From contig NZ_VICE01000014.1 of the NCBI RefSeq assembly GCF_006546775.1, positions 1 to 62,259 on the forward strand: DNA of 62,259 nucleotides. Reading direction: 5' to 3'. Below the pieces are notes generated by a model. The model was not told the DNA's origin, searched no databases, and was given only the letters and a program-made list of their open reading frames with translations. A program made the position numbers and the translations under genes. The stretch comes from Marilutibacter aestuarii. GTDB lineage: Bacteria; Pseudomonadota; Gammaproteobacteria; Xanthomonadales; Xanthomonadaceae. Shown piece after piece: positions 29,640-36,467 of this stretch. Numbering within the stretch: position 1 is the first letter of the stretch; every line of letters starts with the position of its first letter.

Positions 29640-29756
29640 TCAGAGGCCTCCGGTCGAGGTCTTGGGGTTCGCCAGGGAGAGGAAGCCGGCGGCGGTGCGC
29701 ATTCCGGCGCAGAAGCCGAGGCACAGGCAGACGTAGGCGGTGATCAGGACGGTCAT
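29640..29756 (-). CDS. tiny predicted membrane peptide
   Basis: A 38-aa peptide beginning MTVLITAYVCLCLGFCAGMR, one probable membrane helix with three Cys, then a short polar tail. It overlaps the next upstream small gene by four bases, which supports its being translated. Function unknown. Confidence 0.5.
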   Translation of the reverse strand: MTVLITAYVCLCLGFCAGMRTAAGFLSLANPKTSTGGL

Positions 29757-29890
29757 CGCGACGCCCACCCACGCAGGCGGCCGGCGATCGTGTGGCAGGT
29801 GTCGGCGGCCACCAGGTCGAACCAGTCGGCCAGCCATGCGGCCGACAGGCGGACCCAGTAGTCGGCCCAGGCACGCAGGCGGGCGTTCAT
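29753..29890 (-). CDS. tiny phage protein, unknown
   Basis: A 45-aa Trp-rich peptide (MNARLRAWADYWVRLSAAWL, five Trp in total). It overlaps the small genes on both sides by four bases. Possibly amphipathic and membrane-associated. Confidence 0.45.
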   Translation of the reverse strand: MNARLRAWADYWVRLSAAWLADWFDLVAADTCHTIAGRLRGWASR

Positions 29891-30039
29891 CGCGCACCTT
29901 CCTGCGCTTGCACCGGCGCGGGCTGAGGGGGCCATGCGGGCGGTGGGTCGCCGCCGAACAGGCGCAGCCACTCGCGGCCGCTCTGCTCGCGCACCGGTCC
30001 CCAAGACGCGAACTCGCGCTTGATGTCCATGGGGGTCAT
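29887..30039 (-). CDS. tiny phage protein, unknown
   Basis: Fifty codons from ATG 30039 to TGA 29887, reading MTPMDIKREFASWGPVREQS and ending in a Pro/Gln-rich tail. Four-base overlaps on both sides fit the pattern of the operon. A second ATG at 30030 is possible. Confidence 0.5.
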   Translation of the reverse strand: MTPMDIKREFASWGPVREQSGREWLRLFGGDPPPAWPPQPAPVQAQEGAR

Positions 30040-30350
30040 GACGCACCGCCTTGGACGCGGGCGAGGACCGCGGCGCGACGCTCCGCATGGTCGGACAGGT
30101 CGCGGGTCGTCAGTTCCGCGCCAAGACGGCCCTTCTCCCGCTCGGACAGGTTGTCGTTGAGGTAGGAAAGCAGGAGGGCGACAAGCCTCGCGTCTGCCTG
30201 CTGTGAGTCGACCAGCCTAGCGACGGCGGCGATCGCGTCGTCGGCGCGCCGTGCGAGCGGGTTCGGCTTGCTCATGAAGGTGACGGGGCATTGCGACCCC
30301 GGCGGCAGCTGTGCCCGCATTTCGCGCAGCGTGTCCAACACGGCATTCAT
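30036..30350 (-). CDS. small phage protein, unknown
   Basis: A 104-aa mainly helical protein (VLDTLREMRAQLPPGSQCPV, ARRADDAIAAVARLVDSQQA, SYLNDNLSEREKGRLGAE). No family recognised. It is coupled by four-base overlaps. Confidence 0.62.
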   Translation of the reverse strand: MNAVLDTLREMRAQLPPGSQCPVTFMSKPNPLARRADDAIAAVARLVDSQQADARLVALLLSYLNDNLSEREKGRLGAELTTRDLSDHAERRAAVLARVQGGAS

Positions 30351-30544
30351 GCCGCACCGCCTTGCAGCGACGCCAGGTCACGCCGGGTGCGCTGCAGCTG
30401 GAAGGCGACGGCCTGGCCGTTGCGGCCGGCATTGAGCTCGGCCAGGACGGCGCGGATGCACGCGCGTCGGTCTGGCGGGGAGGGTAGGCGGTTGGCCTGC
30501 GCTAGGGCGTTCTCGATGGGGCGCAGCGGGATGACGGTGGCCAT
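30347..30544 (-). CDS. small phage protein, unknown
   Basis: A 65-aa helical, Arg-rich protein (MATVIPLRPIENALAQANRL, RRACIRAVLAELNAGRNGQA). The MATVIPLRP opening is common among short phage early proteins. Its ATG touches the stop of the first gene of the operon. Confidence 0.6.
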   Translation of the reverse strand: MATVIPLRPIENALAQANRLPSPPDRRACIRAVLAELNAGRNGQAVAFQLQRTRRDLASLQGGAA

Positions 30545-30801
30545 CAGCGCACCTCCGCAAGTAACTCGGCCGCCAGCGCTTCGGTGCGCAGGGCGGTGCG
30601 GTGGAGTCGGTTGCCCCGGCGGTTGTGCCGCAGGCGGTGCTGGGCCTGGCCTGACTTGCGGTGGGCCTCGGCATAGATGTGGTCGCGGGCCGTGGTGCGC
30701 AGCACCGCGCGCACGCAGGTGGGAACCATCGGGATGGGGAGGGCGGCCAGCACGGCCTGGTGCTGGGCCTCGAGATCGCGGGTGTCGGTGGTGTCGAACA
30801 T
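30544..30801 (-). CDS. first gene of the leftward early operon, unknown
   Basis: An 85-aa basic protein (AEAHRKSGQAQHRLRHNRRG), probably DNA- or RNA-binding. The ATG at 30801 has a strong GGAGG five bases upstream, better than the in-frame ATG at 30816. It is the promoter-proximal gene behind two leader stem-loops, the place where lambdoid phages keep antitermination functions; that role is speculation here. Confidence 0.62.
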   Translation of the reverse strand: MFDTTDTRDLEAQHQAVLAALPIPMVPTCVRAVLRTTARDHIYAEAHRKSGQAQHRLRHNRRGNRLHRTALRTEALAAELLAEVR

Positions 30802-30828
30802 GTGCGCCTCCATCAAAGATGAAGGGCG

Positions 30829-30867
30829 GCCGGGCCCGGCGCTGGGGGAGAACGCGCCGGGCCCGGC
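30829..30867 (-). promoter_or_regulatory. leader stem-loop 2 of the early operon
   Basis: GCCGGGCCCGGCGC at 30829-30842 pairs perfectly with GCGCCGGGCCCGGC at 30854-30867 (14 base pairs) around an 11-base loop. Read in the direction of the early operon, the loop contains CUCCCCC. It lies 28 bases before the first gene. No T run follows, so an ordinary terminator is unlikely. Confidence 0.7.
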
Positions 30868-30906
30868 TCTGTCCGCCTATGGCCGCATCGGGTCGGCCGG
30901 GGCGGG

Positions 30907-30940
30907 TGCCCTGCCGGTCCTAGGGGGAGCCGGCAGGGCA
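30907..30940 (-). promoter_or_regulatory. leader stem-loop 1 of the early operon
   Basis: TGCCCTGCCGG at 30907-30917 pairs perfectly with CCGGCAGGGCA at 30930-30940 around a 12-base loop. In the sense of the early operon the loop again contains CUCCCCC. It lies between the operator region and stem-loop 2. If transcription starts near 30935, only part of the outer stem would be in the RNA. Confidence 0.65.
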
Positions 30941-30941
30941 G

Positions 30942-30971
30942 ATATAAGCACACTTACATCTTCATATGCAA
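30942..30971 (-). promoter_or_regulatory. predicted leftward early promoter PL
   Basis: On the minus strand, TTGCAT (30971-30966) and TTATAT (30947-30942) are spaced by 18 bases. The -35 box lies in operator half OL2 and the -10 box in OL1, so a bound repressor would block it. It would drive the gene run from 30801 down to the integrase. Confidence 0.55.
30943..30958. promoter_or_regulatory. repressor operator OL1 (predicted)
   Basis: TATAAGCACACTTACA matches 13 of 16 positions of the palindrome TATAAGCATGCTTATA found between cI and cro. Confidence 0.65.
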
Positions 30972-30982
30972 GCGGGCTTATA
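30967..30982. promoter_or_regulatory. repressor operator OL2 (predicted)
   Basis: TGCAAGCGGGCTTATA matches 12 of 16 positions of the cI-cro palindrome, keeping both AAGC and GCTT cores. The operator also overlaps a possible rightward promoter (TTACAT 30954-30959, TTATAC 30978-30983, 18-base spacer). Confidence 0.6.
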
Positions 30983-31027
30983 CATGGGGTTGCTATCGTC
31001 GGGCATTCAGCCTCAGGGGAGACCGAA

Positions 31028-31225
31028 GTGCAGATTGTTTTCTTGCTGATTTCCTTGGCCGCGTTCTTCGGCGGCGTGCTTCTACTCGGTGGGGCGAAGA
31101 GTGCGATTCACGAGATCCTCGCCGGCGTCACCTTCCTCATCTGGGCGGTGTTCTTCGTCGGTGCAGGTGTCATCGGCGCTATCCGAGAGGCGGCCAAAGA
31201 ACTGCTAGCTGCTCAACAGAAGTAG
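31028..31225 (+). CDS. small two-helix membrane protein in the immunity region
   Basis: A 65-aa protein from a GTG with GGGGAG about six bases upstream. It has two probable membrane helices (about 3-21 and 31-50, FLIWAVFFVGAGVIGAI) and a short cytoplasmic tail ending KELLAAQQK. It reads toward cI on the opposite strand and starts about 45 bases after operator OL2. No family recognised; superinfection exclusion or a small lysis-timing role are guesses from place and size. Confidence 0.6.
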   Translation: MQIVFLLISLAAFFGGVLLLGGAKSAIHEILAGVTFLIWAVFFVGAGVIGAIREAAKELLAAQQK

Positions 31226-31283
31226 TCGGCTTGAAGCCTGAGTTCTCAGGCGGGCCGCCAGGCGTATGCCTGAGATCACTAGA

Positions 31284-31997
31284 TCAGAAGTTGCGGAGCG
31301 TCCACCAAGCTGCCACCCGCCCGGCAATGTGTAGTTGCTCGATTTCTTCTGGCGCCACGTCTTCGGGCGGGTATGCCGGGTTCGCGGACTGGATCTGAAG
31401 TCGTCCCGTTCGCAAATTGGGGACGAGACGCTTGATCAGGGCGCGGCCCTGCCAATTGAAGACGTAGATGCCTTCGCCTTCGTAGTGATCAATGCCGGTG
31501 TCGACGAAGACCACGTCGCCGTGATTGATCACACCGGCCATGCTGTCGCCACGCGAGCTGATCAGCTTGACGCGGTCTAGGTCTCGCGGGAGGTTCTGGC
31601 GCGCCCACCATTCGGCGACGTCCAGGAACTTCACGACGTCGGGTTGCTCGTCGCTGTAGGTGCCATAGCCCATGTCCCCCTCCATGTTCAGTAGCGGGAG
31701 ACGAACGTATCCAACGGGTGTCTCTGAACCTGCGACGTAAGTGGCGGGCTCGTCAGCGACGCCGATGCGCTCTCGCTTGGCGGGGCCGCTTCCGTCAATG
31801 AGCCACTCGATCCGGAAGTCGGTGTAGACCCTCCCCAGCTGCACAGCAGTCGTCCCCTTGAGCGACTTCGTCGTGCCGTCCTCGAGTTGATAGAGCGCAG
31901 ACGGCGAGATGCCCGCCTTGTGAGCGGCGATCGCAGGTTCGTTGTAGCCAGACTCGACGCGTGCATGCGTGAGCCGTTCGCCCAGGGTCATAGCCAT
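31284..31997 (-). CDS. cI: phage repressor, HTH + S24 peptidase (CI/C2-like)
   Basis: A 237-aa repressor. The N-terminal XRE helix-turn-helix (about 5-60, NEPAIAAHKAGISPSALYQL) is followed by an S24 LexA-like domain. The catalytic pair is Ser152 (SSRGDSMAGV) and Lys189 (RALIKRL), 37 residues apart as in LexA. No Ala-Gly lies at the expected 35-45 residues before Ser152; that stretch reads LNMEGDMGYGTY, and the only Ala-Gly in the linker region is A89-G90. The gene is divergent from cro, with three operator-like sites between. The ATG has no ribosome site, in keeping with a near-leaderless message. Confidence 0.92.
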   Translation of the reverse strand: MAMTLGERLTHARVESGYNEPAIAAHKAGISPSALYQLEDGTTKSLKGTTAVQLGRVYTDFRIEWLIDGSGPAKRERIGVADEPATYVAGSETPVGYVRLPLLNMEGDMGYGTYSDEQPDVVKFLDVAEWWARQNLPRDLDRVKLISSRGDSMAGVINHGDVVFVDTGIDHYEGEGIYVFNWQGRALIKRLVPNLRTGRLQIQSANPAYPPEDVAPEEIEQLHIAGRVAAWWTLRNF

Positions 31998-32012
31998 GTT
32001 AGCGAGCTTATA
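31997..32012. promoter_or_regulatory. repressor operator OR3-like (predicted)
   Basis: TGTTAGCGAGCTTATA matches 12 of 16 positions of the core palindrome. It overlaps the predicted cI -10 box (TATAAG on the minus strand, 32012-32007) and ends at the cI start codon, so it could give self-repression. Confidence 0.55.
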
Positions 32013-32021
32013 GGGAGCTCA

Positions 32022-32037
32022 TATAAGCGCCCTTGCA
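32022..32037. promoter_or_regulatory. repressor operator OR2-like (predicted)
   Basis: TATAAGCGCCCTTGCA keeps TATAAGC and CTT of the core palindrome. It overlaps the predicted -35 box of the cro promoter. Confidence 0.6.
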
Positions 32038-32061
32038 CGTATCGTATAAGCATGCTTATAC
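32033..32061 (+). promoter_or_regulatory. predicted rightward promoter PR for cro
   Basis: TTGCAC (32033-32038) and TTATAC (32056-32061) have the ideal 17-base spacing. The expected start site near 32068 is about three bases before the cro ATG, implying a near-leaderless message. Both boxes are covered by operator sequences. Confidence 0.62.
32044..32061. promoter_or_regulatory. repressor operator OR1: perfect 18-base palindrome
   Basis: GTATAAGCATGCTTATAC is a perfect palindrome covering the cro -10 box. It is the best member of five related sites in the immunity region and defines the core TATAAGC...GCTTATA. Confidence 0.78.
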
Positions 32062-32070
32062 TCGTTGCCC

Positions 32071-32283
32071 ATGGACATGCCGCCCATCTCAAAGGCTGAA
32101 GCGATCGCCGCTTACGGAGGCAATGCCTCCGCGCTCGCAAACGCGCTCCGGATCACGCCATCCGCCGTCTACCAGTGGCCTGAGGGGCCGATACAAGAGC
32201 GCCACGCCCTCAAGCTCCGGTTTGTCCTCAAGCCCGACGTCTTTGGCCCCACGCAGGACGCACCGACGCCGGAGGCCGCCTGA
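32071..32283 (+). CDS. Cro/YdaS-like regulator
   Basis: A 70-aa DNA-binding protein. AIAAYGGNASALANALRITPSAVYQW is a helix-turn-helix of the Cro/YdaS type, and GPIQERHALKLRFVLKPDVF follows as in that family. It is divergent from cI. The ATG at 32071 has no Shine-Dalgarno sequence; an ATG two codons later and a TTG two codons earlier are alternatives. Confidence 0.82.
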   Translation: MDMPPISKAEAIAAYGGNASALANALRITPSAVYQWPEGPIQERHALKLRFVLKPDVFGPTQDAPTPEAA

Positions 32284-32293
32284 GATGTACTTG

Positions 32294-32587
32294 TCAGTGT
32301 TGGCCTGTGATCTCCCTGTAAGCCGCCTCTGCCCCGAAGGCGGTAAGTGCCTGGGTGTCGACATCTCGGCCGGTCTCCCTGCACCAAGCGGCAAACTCAG
32401 CGGGACGCACTTTGGCCTTGATGGCCCGGACGCCTTGGTCTTTGAGGCGTTTGAGATTCTGCTCAGCGGCGGCTTCCCATTCGGCGAAGGTCGGGTGCCA
32501 CCTGCGTTCCGGCAGGAGCGCTTTGAATGACTCGTAGTCGTCTGCCTCAAACCACGGATGGCCCACTGCTTGAACTTGGTTTTGCAT
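32294..32587 (-). CDS. conserved hypothetical protein
   Basis: A 97-aa protein (HPWFEADDYESFKALLPERRWHPTFAEWEAAAE, GVRAIKAKVRPAEFAAWCRETG). The pattern is widespread in proteobacteria as a short unassigned protein. It lies alone on the minus strand, convergent with cro, and may be a small accessory gene expressed in the lysogen. About 200 bases upstream (32588-32789) hold no convincing gene. Confidence 0.7.
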   Translation of the reverse strand: MQNQVQAVGHPWFEADDYESFKALLPERRWHPTFAEWEAAAEQNLKRLKDQGVRAIKAKVRPAEFAAWCRETGRDVDTQALTAFGAEAAYREITGQH

Positions 32588-32789
32588 CGCCGGTCTCCGG
32601 TGTTGTGTTGGCTGGGTCGCGTGTCCAAGGCTACACCGGGGGCCGGTCCCATACTGAAGAACACCGCCGCGAGCGCGGTCCCGTCAGTCCTCAAGTGGAA
32701 GTGTCGCAACGCATCCAGACGCAGTGGGCGGGGCAGCGGAATGATGTTCGTCATGGGCACCATGCTGACGTGCAGCATCAGGTGCGCGC

Positions 32790-33377
32790 ATGAAGCCCGC
32801 GCCTCATTTTCTGCCGCCGCGGCAGTCGGTCATCTACGGCTATACGCGCCGCATGCTTGATGAGACGGCCACCAACGCCAACAGCTTCGCCATGGCCGTT
32901 GCCGAGCACTACGTCGCCACCGTGGCGCCCGACGTGCGCCACGTGCCGTTCAAGCTGGGGGAGGGCGATGCCCTGCTCGCGGCGATGAAGGCGAACGGCC
33001 AGACCCTTCGCCGCTACATGGATGGCACCGTCAAGGTGCTGCCCGTTGATCTCGAGGATGCATGGGTGATGGCGCTGCCGGATCCCTACCGGAGCGCATG
33101 CGAGCGCGACCTGGCCAAGCGCCGGGGCCGGCTCTCCATTGCTGCGATCGAGGACGCCCCGCATGCCCCCGCCGTGGGCATGGCCGCGCTGGCGACCGAG
33201 TTTGCGCAGCTGGTGGAGGCGCTGGCCCCGGCGCTGGCGGACGGCAAGCTCAATGCCGACGACCTGCCGCACGCCAAGCGAATCCTCAACGAATCCGACG
33301 ACCTGATGGCCGCCCTGTTGGGTATGCGTCGCCAGGTGACCGCACTGCTGCCCGAGGGGGACGCCGCACATGCCTGA
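32790..33377 (+). CDS. predicted phage regulatory protein at the start of the replication module
   Basis: A 195-aa protein with no certain family. The layout (GQTLRRYMDGTVKVLPVDLEDAWVMALP then RDLAKRRGRL) resembles phage regulators that follow cro, possibly CII-like or YdaT-like. The helical C-terminal half (EFAQLVEALAPALADGKLNADDL) may be an oligomerisation part. It overlaps the DksA-like gene by eight bases. Confidence 0.6.
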   Translation: MKPAPHFLPPRQSVIYGYTRRMLDETATNANSFAMAVAEHYVATVAPDVRHVPFKLGEGDALLAAMKANGQTLRRYMDGTVKVLPVDLEDAWVMALPDPYRSACERDLAKRRGRLSIAAIEDAPHAPAVGMAALATEFAQLVEALAPALADGKLNADDLPHAKRILNESDDLMAALLGMRRQVTALLPEGDAAHA

Positions 33378-33597
33378 CCAGATGGACCAGGTGCAAGCCA
33401 TGAACGAACTGCACACCGAGAACGCCTTGCGCACCCACGCTCGGCGCGAGCGATCGCAGGGACTGACCCACTGCGAGAACCTGGACTGTGGCGAGCCCAT
33501 CGCGGCGGTGCGGCAGGCGATGGGTGCGCGGCTGTGCGTGCCTTGCCAGAAGGGCGAAGAGGCCGCGGCCGCGCACCAGCGAGCGTGGCGCCGTTGA
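33370..33597 (+). CDS. TraR/DksA-type zinc finger protein
   Basis: A 75-aa protein with the C4 zinc finger of small phage TraR/DksA proteins: Cys35, Cys40, Cys56 and Cys59 in CENLDCGEPI ... LCVPCQKGEE. Such proteins bind the RNA polymerase secondary channel and modify promoter choice. There is no long N-terminal coiled coil, as usual for phage versions. Confidence 0.85.
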   Translation: MPDQMDQVQAMNELHTENALRTHARRERSQGLTHCENLDCGEPIAAVRQAMGARLCVPCQKGEEAAAAHQRAWRR

Positions 33598-33599
33598 TC

Positions 33600-33830
33600 A
33601 TGGCCGCCCGCCGCGCCCTGCCGAGAGGTGTCCATGCCGGCGACCGGCCGTTGCGGCACCGGGTTTCGGGGCGTGCTCTCGAAGGCATGGCAAGGGCCCT
33701 CGATGCCCTGCGCGCGCCGGCGACCGGCATGACCCACGAACAGGCGCTGGCAGAACGCGCGCAGTGGGTCGCGGAAGATGCGGCCAAGCGCCTGCCGCAA
33801 GGCTGCCTCGCGCTGGAGCCGGCGAAATGA
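33600..33830 (+). CDS. small phage protein, unknown
   Basis: A 76-aa protein with a basic N-terminus and a helical C-terminus (GMTHEQALAERAQWVAEDAA). A TTG at 33594 overlapping the previous stop is an alternative start. Its stop overlaps the next gene as ATGA. Confidence 0.5.
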   Translation: MAARRALPRGVHAGDRPLRHRVSGRALEGMARALDALRAPATGMTHEQALAERAQWVAEDAAKRLPQGCLALEPAK

Positions 33831-34042
33831 GCGTGAGCCATTGCATGGGCAAGGCGCTCGAGATTGCGGCGGGCCCCCTGGACACCTGGGCTGGCAAGAT
33901 CGCGGCGCTGCCGGACGCCTGCCTCCACAGCGACTGCGGGGCGCCGCGCAATTGCCGCGAGCGTATTGCCGACTACCTGCGCGTGCAGTACCGCGCCGCG
34001 AAGCGTAAAGCCGCCATGCCGCCCAGGAAGGGGCCGCGATGA
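33827..34042 (+). CDS. small phage protein with paired Cys
   Basis: A 71-aa protein. DACLHSDCGAPRNCRERIADYLRVQY has three Cys that could form a small metal site; the tail is very basic (RAAKRKAAMPPRKGPR). It is coupled by four-base overlaps to its neighbours just before the primase. Confidence 0.55.
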   Translation: MSVSHCMGKALEIAAGPLDTWAGKIAALPDACLHSDCGAPRNCRERIADYLRVQYRAAKRKAAMPPRKGPR

Positions 34043-35070
34043 GCCGGATCGACGTCGGAGCCCTGAGAGCGCAAGTCGATATCGTGCAGGTCGTCGGTGC
34101 CTACGTCGACCTGAAGAAGGACGGGCGCGAATACAAGGGACGCTGCCCGTTCCACGACGAGCGCACGCCCAGCTTCTATGTCTCGCCCAGCAAAGGCTTC
34201 GTCCACTGCTTCGGATGCGGTGCCCACCACGACGTGATCGACTTCCTGCAGCGCTACGAGAACATCACGTTCCAGGAAGCCTGCGCACGTCTTGGCGGCG
34301 AGTCATTCCGGCCCTCGCCGGAGGCCCGTCCCGCGCAGCGGGCCCCCCAGGTTGAACAGGTGGGCGGCAAGTGGGTGCCGCTGATGCCCGTCCCGGACGA
34401 CGCCCCCGAGCTGGTGCAGGGCGATGGCTGGACCGTGCCGGTGTGGAACGTGAAACGAGGCAAGTTCTCGCGCTTCAAGCCAGCCACCGCGTTCGACTAC
34501 CGCGACAGCCAAGGCCGGCTGATCGGCTACGTCCTGCGGTGCGAGTTCAAGGACGGAAAGATCACCCCGACGGTGACCTGGTGTATCGGCCCTGACGGGG
34601 CGATGCAGTGGTGCATCCAACCCTTTCCCCGGCCGCGGCCCTTGTTCGGCCTTGACGCGCTGGCAGATCGCCCGGCCGCGCCGGTGCTGCTGTCGGAAGG
34701 CGAAAAATGTCGCGCGGCTGGCGCTGACGCGCTGCCCATGTACGTGTCGGTCAGCTGGGCGGGGGGAGGCAAGGGCGTGGCTTACGTCGACTGGTCTCCC
34801 TTGGCCGAGCGTGATGTGGTGCTCTGGCCGGATGCGGACGACGCCGGCCGCCAGGCCATGCTCGGCCACCGCGACTACGCGGGACGCTTCCACGTCGGGG
34901 TCGCCCAGCTCCTCAAGCAAGCCGGGGTGCGCTCGATGCGCGTGGTGGATCCCGCCGGCCAGCCCAAAGGCTGGGATCTGGCCGATGCGCTGGCGGAGGG
35001 CTGGACCCCGCGCCAGCTGGCTACCTGGGCGGCGCATCGCGTCGCTGAAATCGACGTGGTGCGAGGGTGA
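34039..35070 (+). CDS. phage DNA primase (CHC2 zinc finger + Toprim)
   Basis: A 343-aa primase. The CHC2 zinc site is Cys36, His39, Cys57, Cys60 (CPFH-x17-CFGC), in the standard spacing. The C-terminal Toprim core shows LLSEGEKCRAAGA (catalytic Glu) and VVLWPDADDAGRQAM (Asp-x-Asp). It primes phage DNA synthesis and is followed by the VapE-type helicase with overlapping GTGA, so the two probably work together. Confidence 0.9.
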   Translation: MSRIDVGALRAQVDIVQVVGAYVDLKKDGREYKGRCPFHDERTPSFYVSPSKGFVHCFGCGAHHDVIDFLQRYENITFQEACARLGGESFRPSPEARPAQRAPQVEQVGGKWVPLMPVPDDAPELVQGDGWTVPVWNVKRGKFSRFKPATAFDYRDSQGRLIGYVLRCEFKDGKITPTVTWCIGPDGAMQWCIQPFPRPRPLFGLDALADRPAAPVLLSEGEKCRAAGADALPMYVSVSWAGGGKGVAYVDWSPLAERDVVLWPDADDAGRQAMLGHRDYAGRFHVGVAQLLKQAGVRSMRVVDPAGQPKGWDLADALAEGWTPRQLATWAAHRVAEIDVVRG

Positions 35071-36467
35071 GCGTGGCGCGGAAGCGATTGGAGGTCATTG
35101 ACGGCGGCGGTACGCCGCCAGGCGGGGGCTCGCCGGGCGACAGCGATTGGCGCGTGGCCTTGACGACGAACCGCGACGGTCGCATCGAGAGCACCTTGCA
35201 CAACTTGATGCTCATCCTCGAGCACGACGACCATTTCGCCGGCGCCTTCTGGCTCAACGAGTCGAGCAACCAGGTGGTGCTGGCCAAGGATCCGCCCTGG
35301 GTGGGCGGCAACCGCGACGAGTTCACCGACACGGATGCCTGCGAGCTGGCGGCCTGGCTGCAGCGGCCCGATCGCTACAGCATGCTGGTCAGCGACGAGA
35401 TGGCCCTCAAGGCGGTCATCACCGTGGCCCGCCGGCACAGGCGGCACCCGATCCGTGAATACCTGCAAGGCCTGAAGTGGGATGGCACGCCGCGCGTGGA
35501 GCGCATGTTCGTCGACCTGTTCGGGGTCGAGGACCGGGCATACAACCGCCACGCCGCCCAGTGCTTCATGGTCAGCGCTGTCTCGCGCATCCTGTGGTTC
35601 GACCCCAAGCAACCCATGGTGGGCGCCAAGGTGGACTTCATGCTGGTGCTGGAAGGCATCCAGGGCAAGAAGAAGACCACGGCTATGGGCGTGCTGTTCA
35701 ACCCGAGCTGGTACGTCGAAACGCTGGAGTCGCCCTCGGGCAAGGACTTCTACCAGGTGATCCTGGGGTGCTGGGGCGTGGAGATCGCCGAGATGGACAG
35801 CTTCACGAAGGCCGATATCACGGCAGTGAAGGGCGCCATCACCCGCCGCGTCGACAAGTACCGTGCGCCGTACGAGCGCGTGCCTCGGTCCTACCGCCGT
35901 GAGTGCGTGTTCGTCGGCACCACGAACGAGACCGAGTACCTGCGCGACCACACGGGTGGCCGACGCTTCCTGCCGGTCCGGATCCAGGACGGGGGGCAGA
36001 TCGACCTCGACCGGCTCCAGGCCGCGCGTGACCAGCTGTGGGCCGAGGCGGTGGCGATGTTCAGCGCGGGCTTCCAGTGGTGGGACCTGCCCGACGACGC
36101 CGGCGACGAGCAGGAGGCGCGCTACTTCGAGGACAGCTGGGAGGGACGCGTTGCGCGTTGGCTCGACGGCAAGGACCCTGGCGAGAAAGCGTACCCGTCG
36201 AGGCTCTACGGTCGGGCGCCCACCTGGACCACCACCGATGAGCTGCTGCTGTTCGCCATTGGGGTGGACGCGGCCAGGCATGGCCGGCCGGAGCAGATGC
36301 GCGTGGCCAACATCATGAAGCGCTTGGGATGGCGCCACGATCGCGGTATCGTGCCCGGCGGGCGTCGTGAGCGACGATGGCTGCAGCCGGGCCTGACCTG
36401 GGCCGCGATGGCGGCCGCCGAGACGCCTGGCAAGGCAGCAGGGGGTGACGATGACATCCCGTTCTAG
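35067..36467 (+). CDS. VapE-type P-loop NTPase, replicative helicase
   Basis: A 466-aa virulence-associated-E family protein. Walker A is GIQGKKKT (residues 197-204). The later WGVEIAEMD region carries the acidic Walker B, and VFVGTTNETEYLRDHTGGRRFLPV is the typical sensor and arginine-finger block. The start GTG overlaps the primase stop. In phages this family serves replication initiation. It ends exactly where the repeat array begins. Confidence 0.88.
   Translation: MSVARKRLEVIDGGGTPPGGGSPGDSDWRVALTTNRDGRIESTLHNLMLILEHDDHFAGAFWLNESSNQVVLAKDPPWVGGNRDEFTDTDACELAAWLQRPDRYSMLVSDEMALKAVITVARRHRRHPIREYLQGLKWDGTPRVERMFVDLFGVEDRAYNRHAAQCFMVSAVSRILWFDPKQPMVGAKVDFMLVLEGIQGKKKTTAMGVLFNPSWYVETLESPSGKDFYQVILGCWGVEIAEMDSFTKADITAVKGAITRRVDKYRAPYERVPRSYRRECVFVGTTNETEYLRDHTGGRRFLPVRIQDGGQIDLDRLQAARDQLWAEAVAMFSAGFQWWDLPDDAGDEQEARYFEDSWEGRVARWLDGKDPGEKAYPSRLYGRAPTWTTTDELLLFAIGVDAARHGRPEQMRVANIMKRLGWRHDRGIVPGGRRERRWLQPGLTWAAMAAAETPGKAAGGDDDIPF

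Noticed and set aside
32588-32778. Possible short minus-strand gene beginning MTNIIPLPRPLRLDAL
   Set aside because: The first 55 codons look protein-like, but the frame runs on through the whole next gene to 32089 without a stop, so it is either a remnant or chance.
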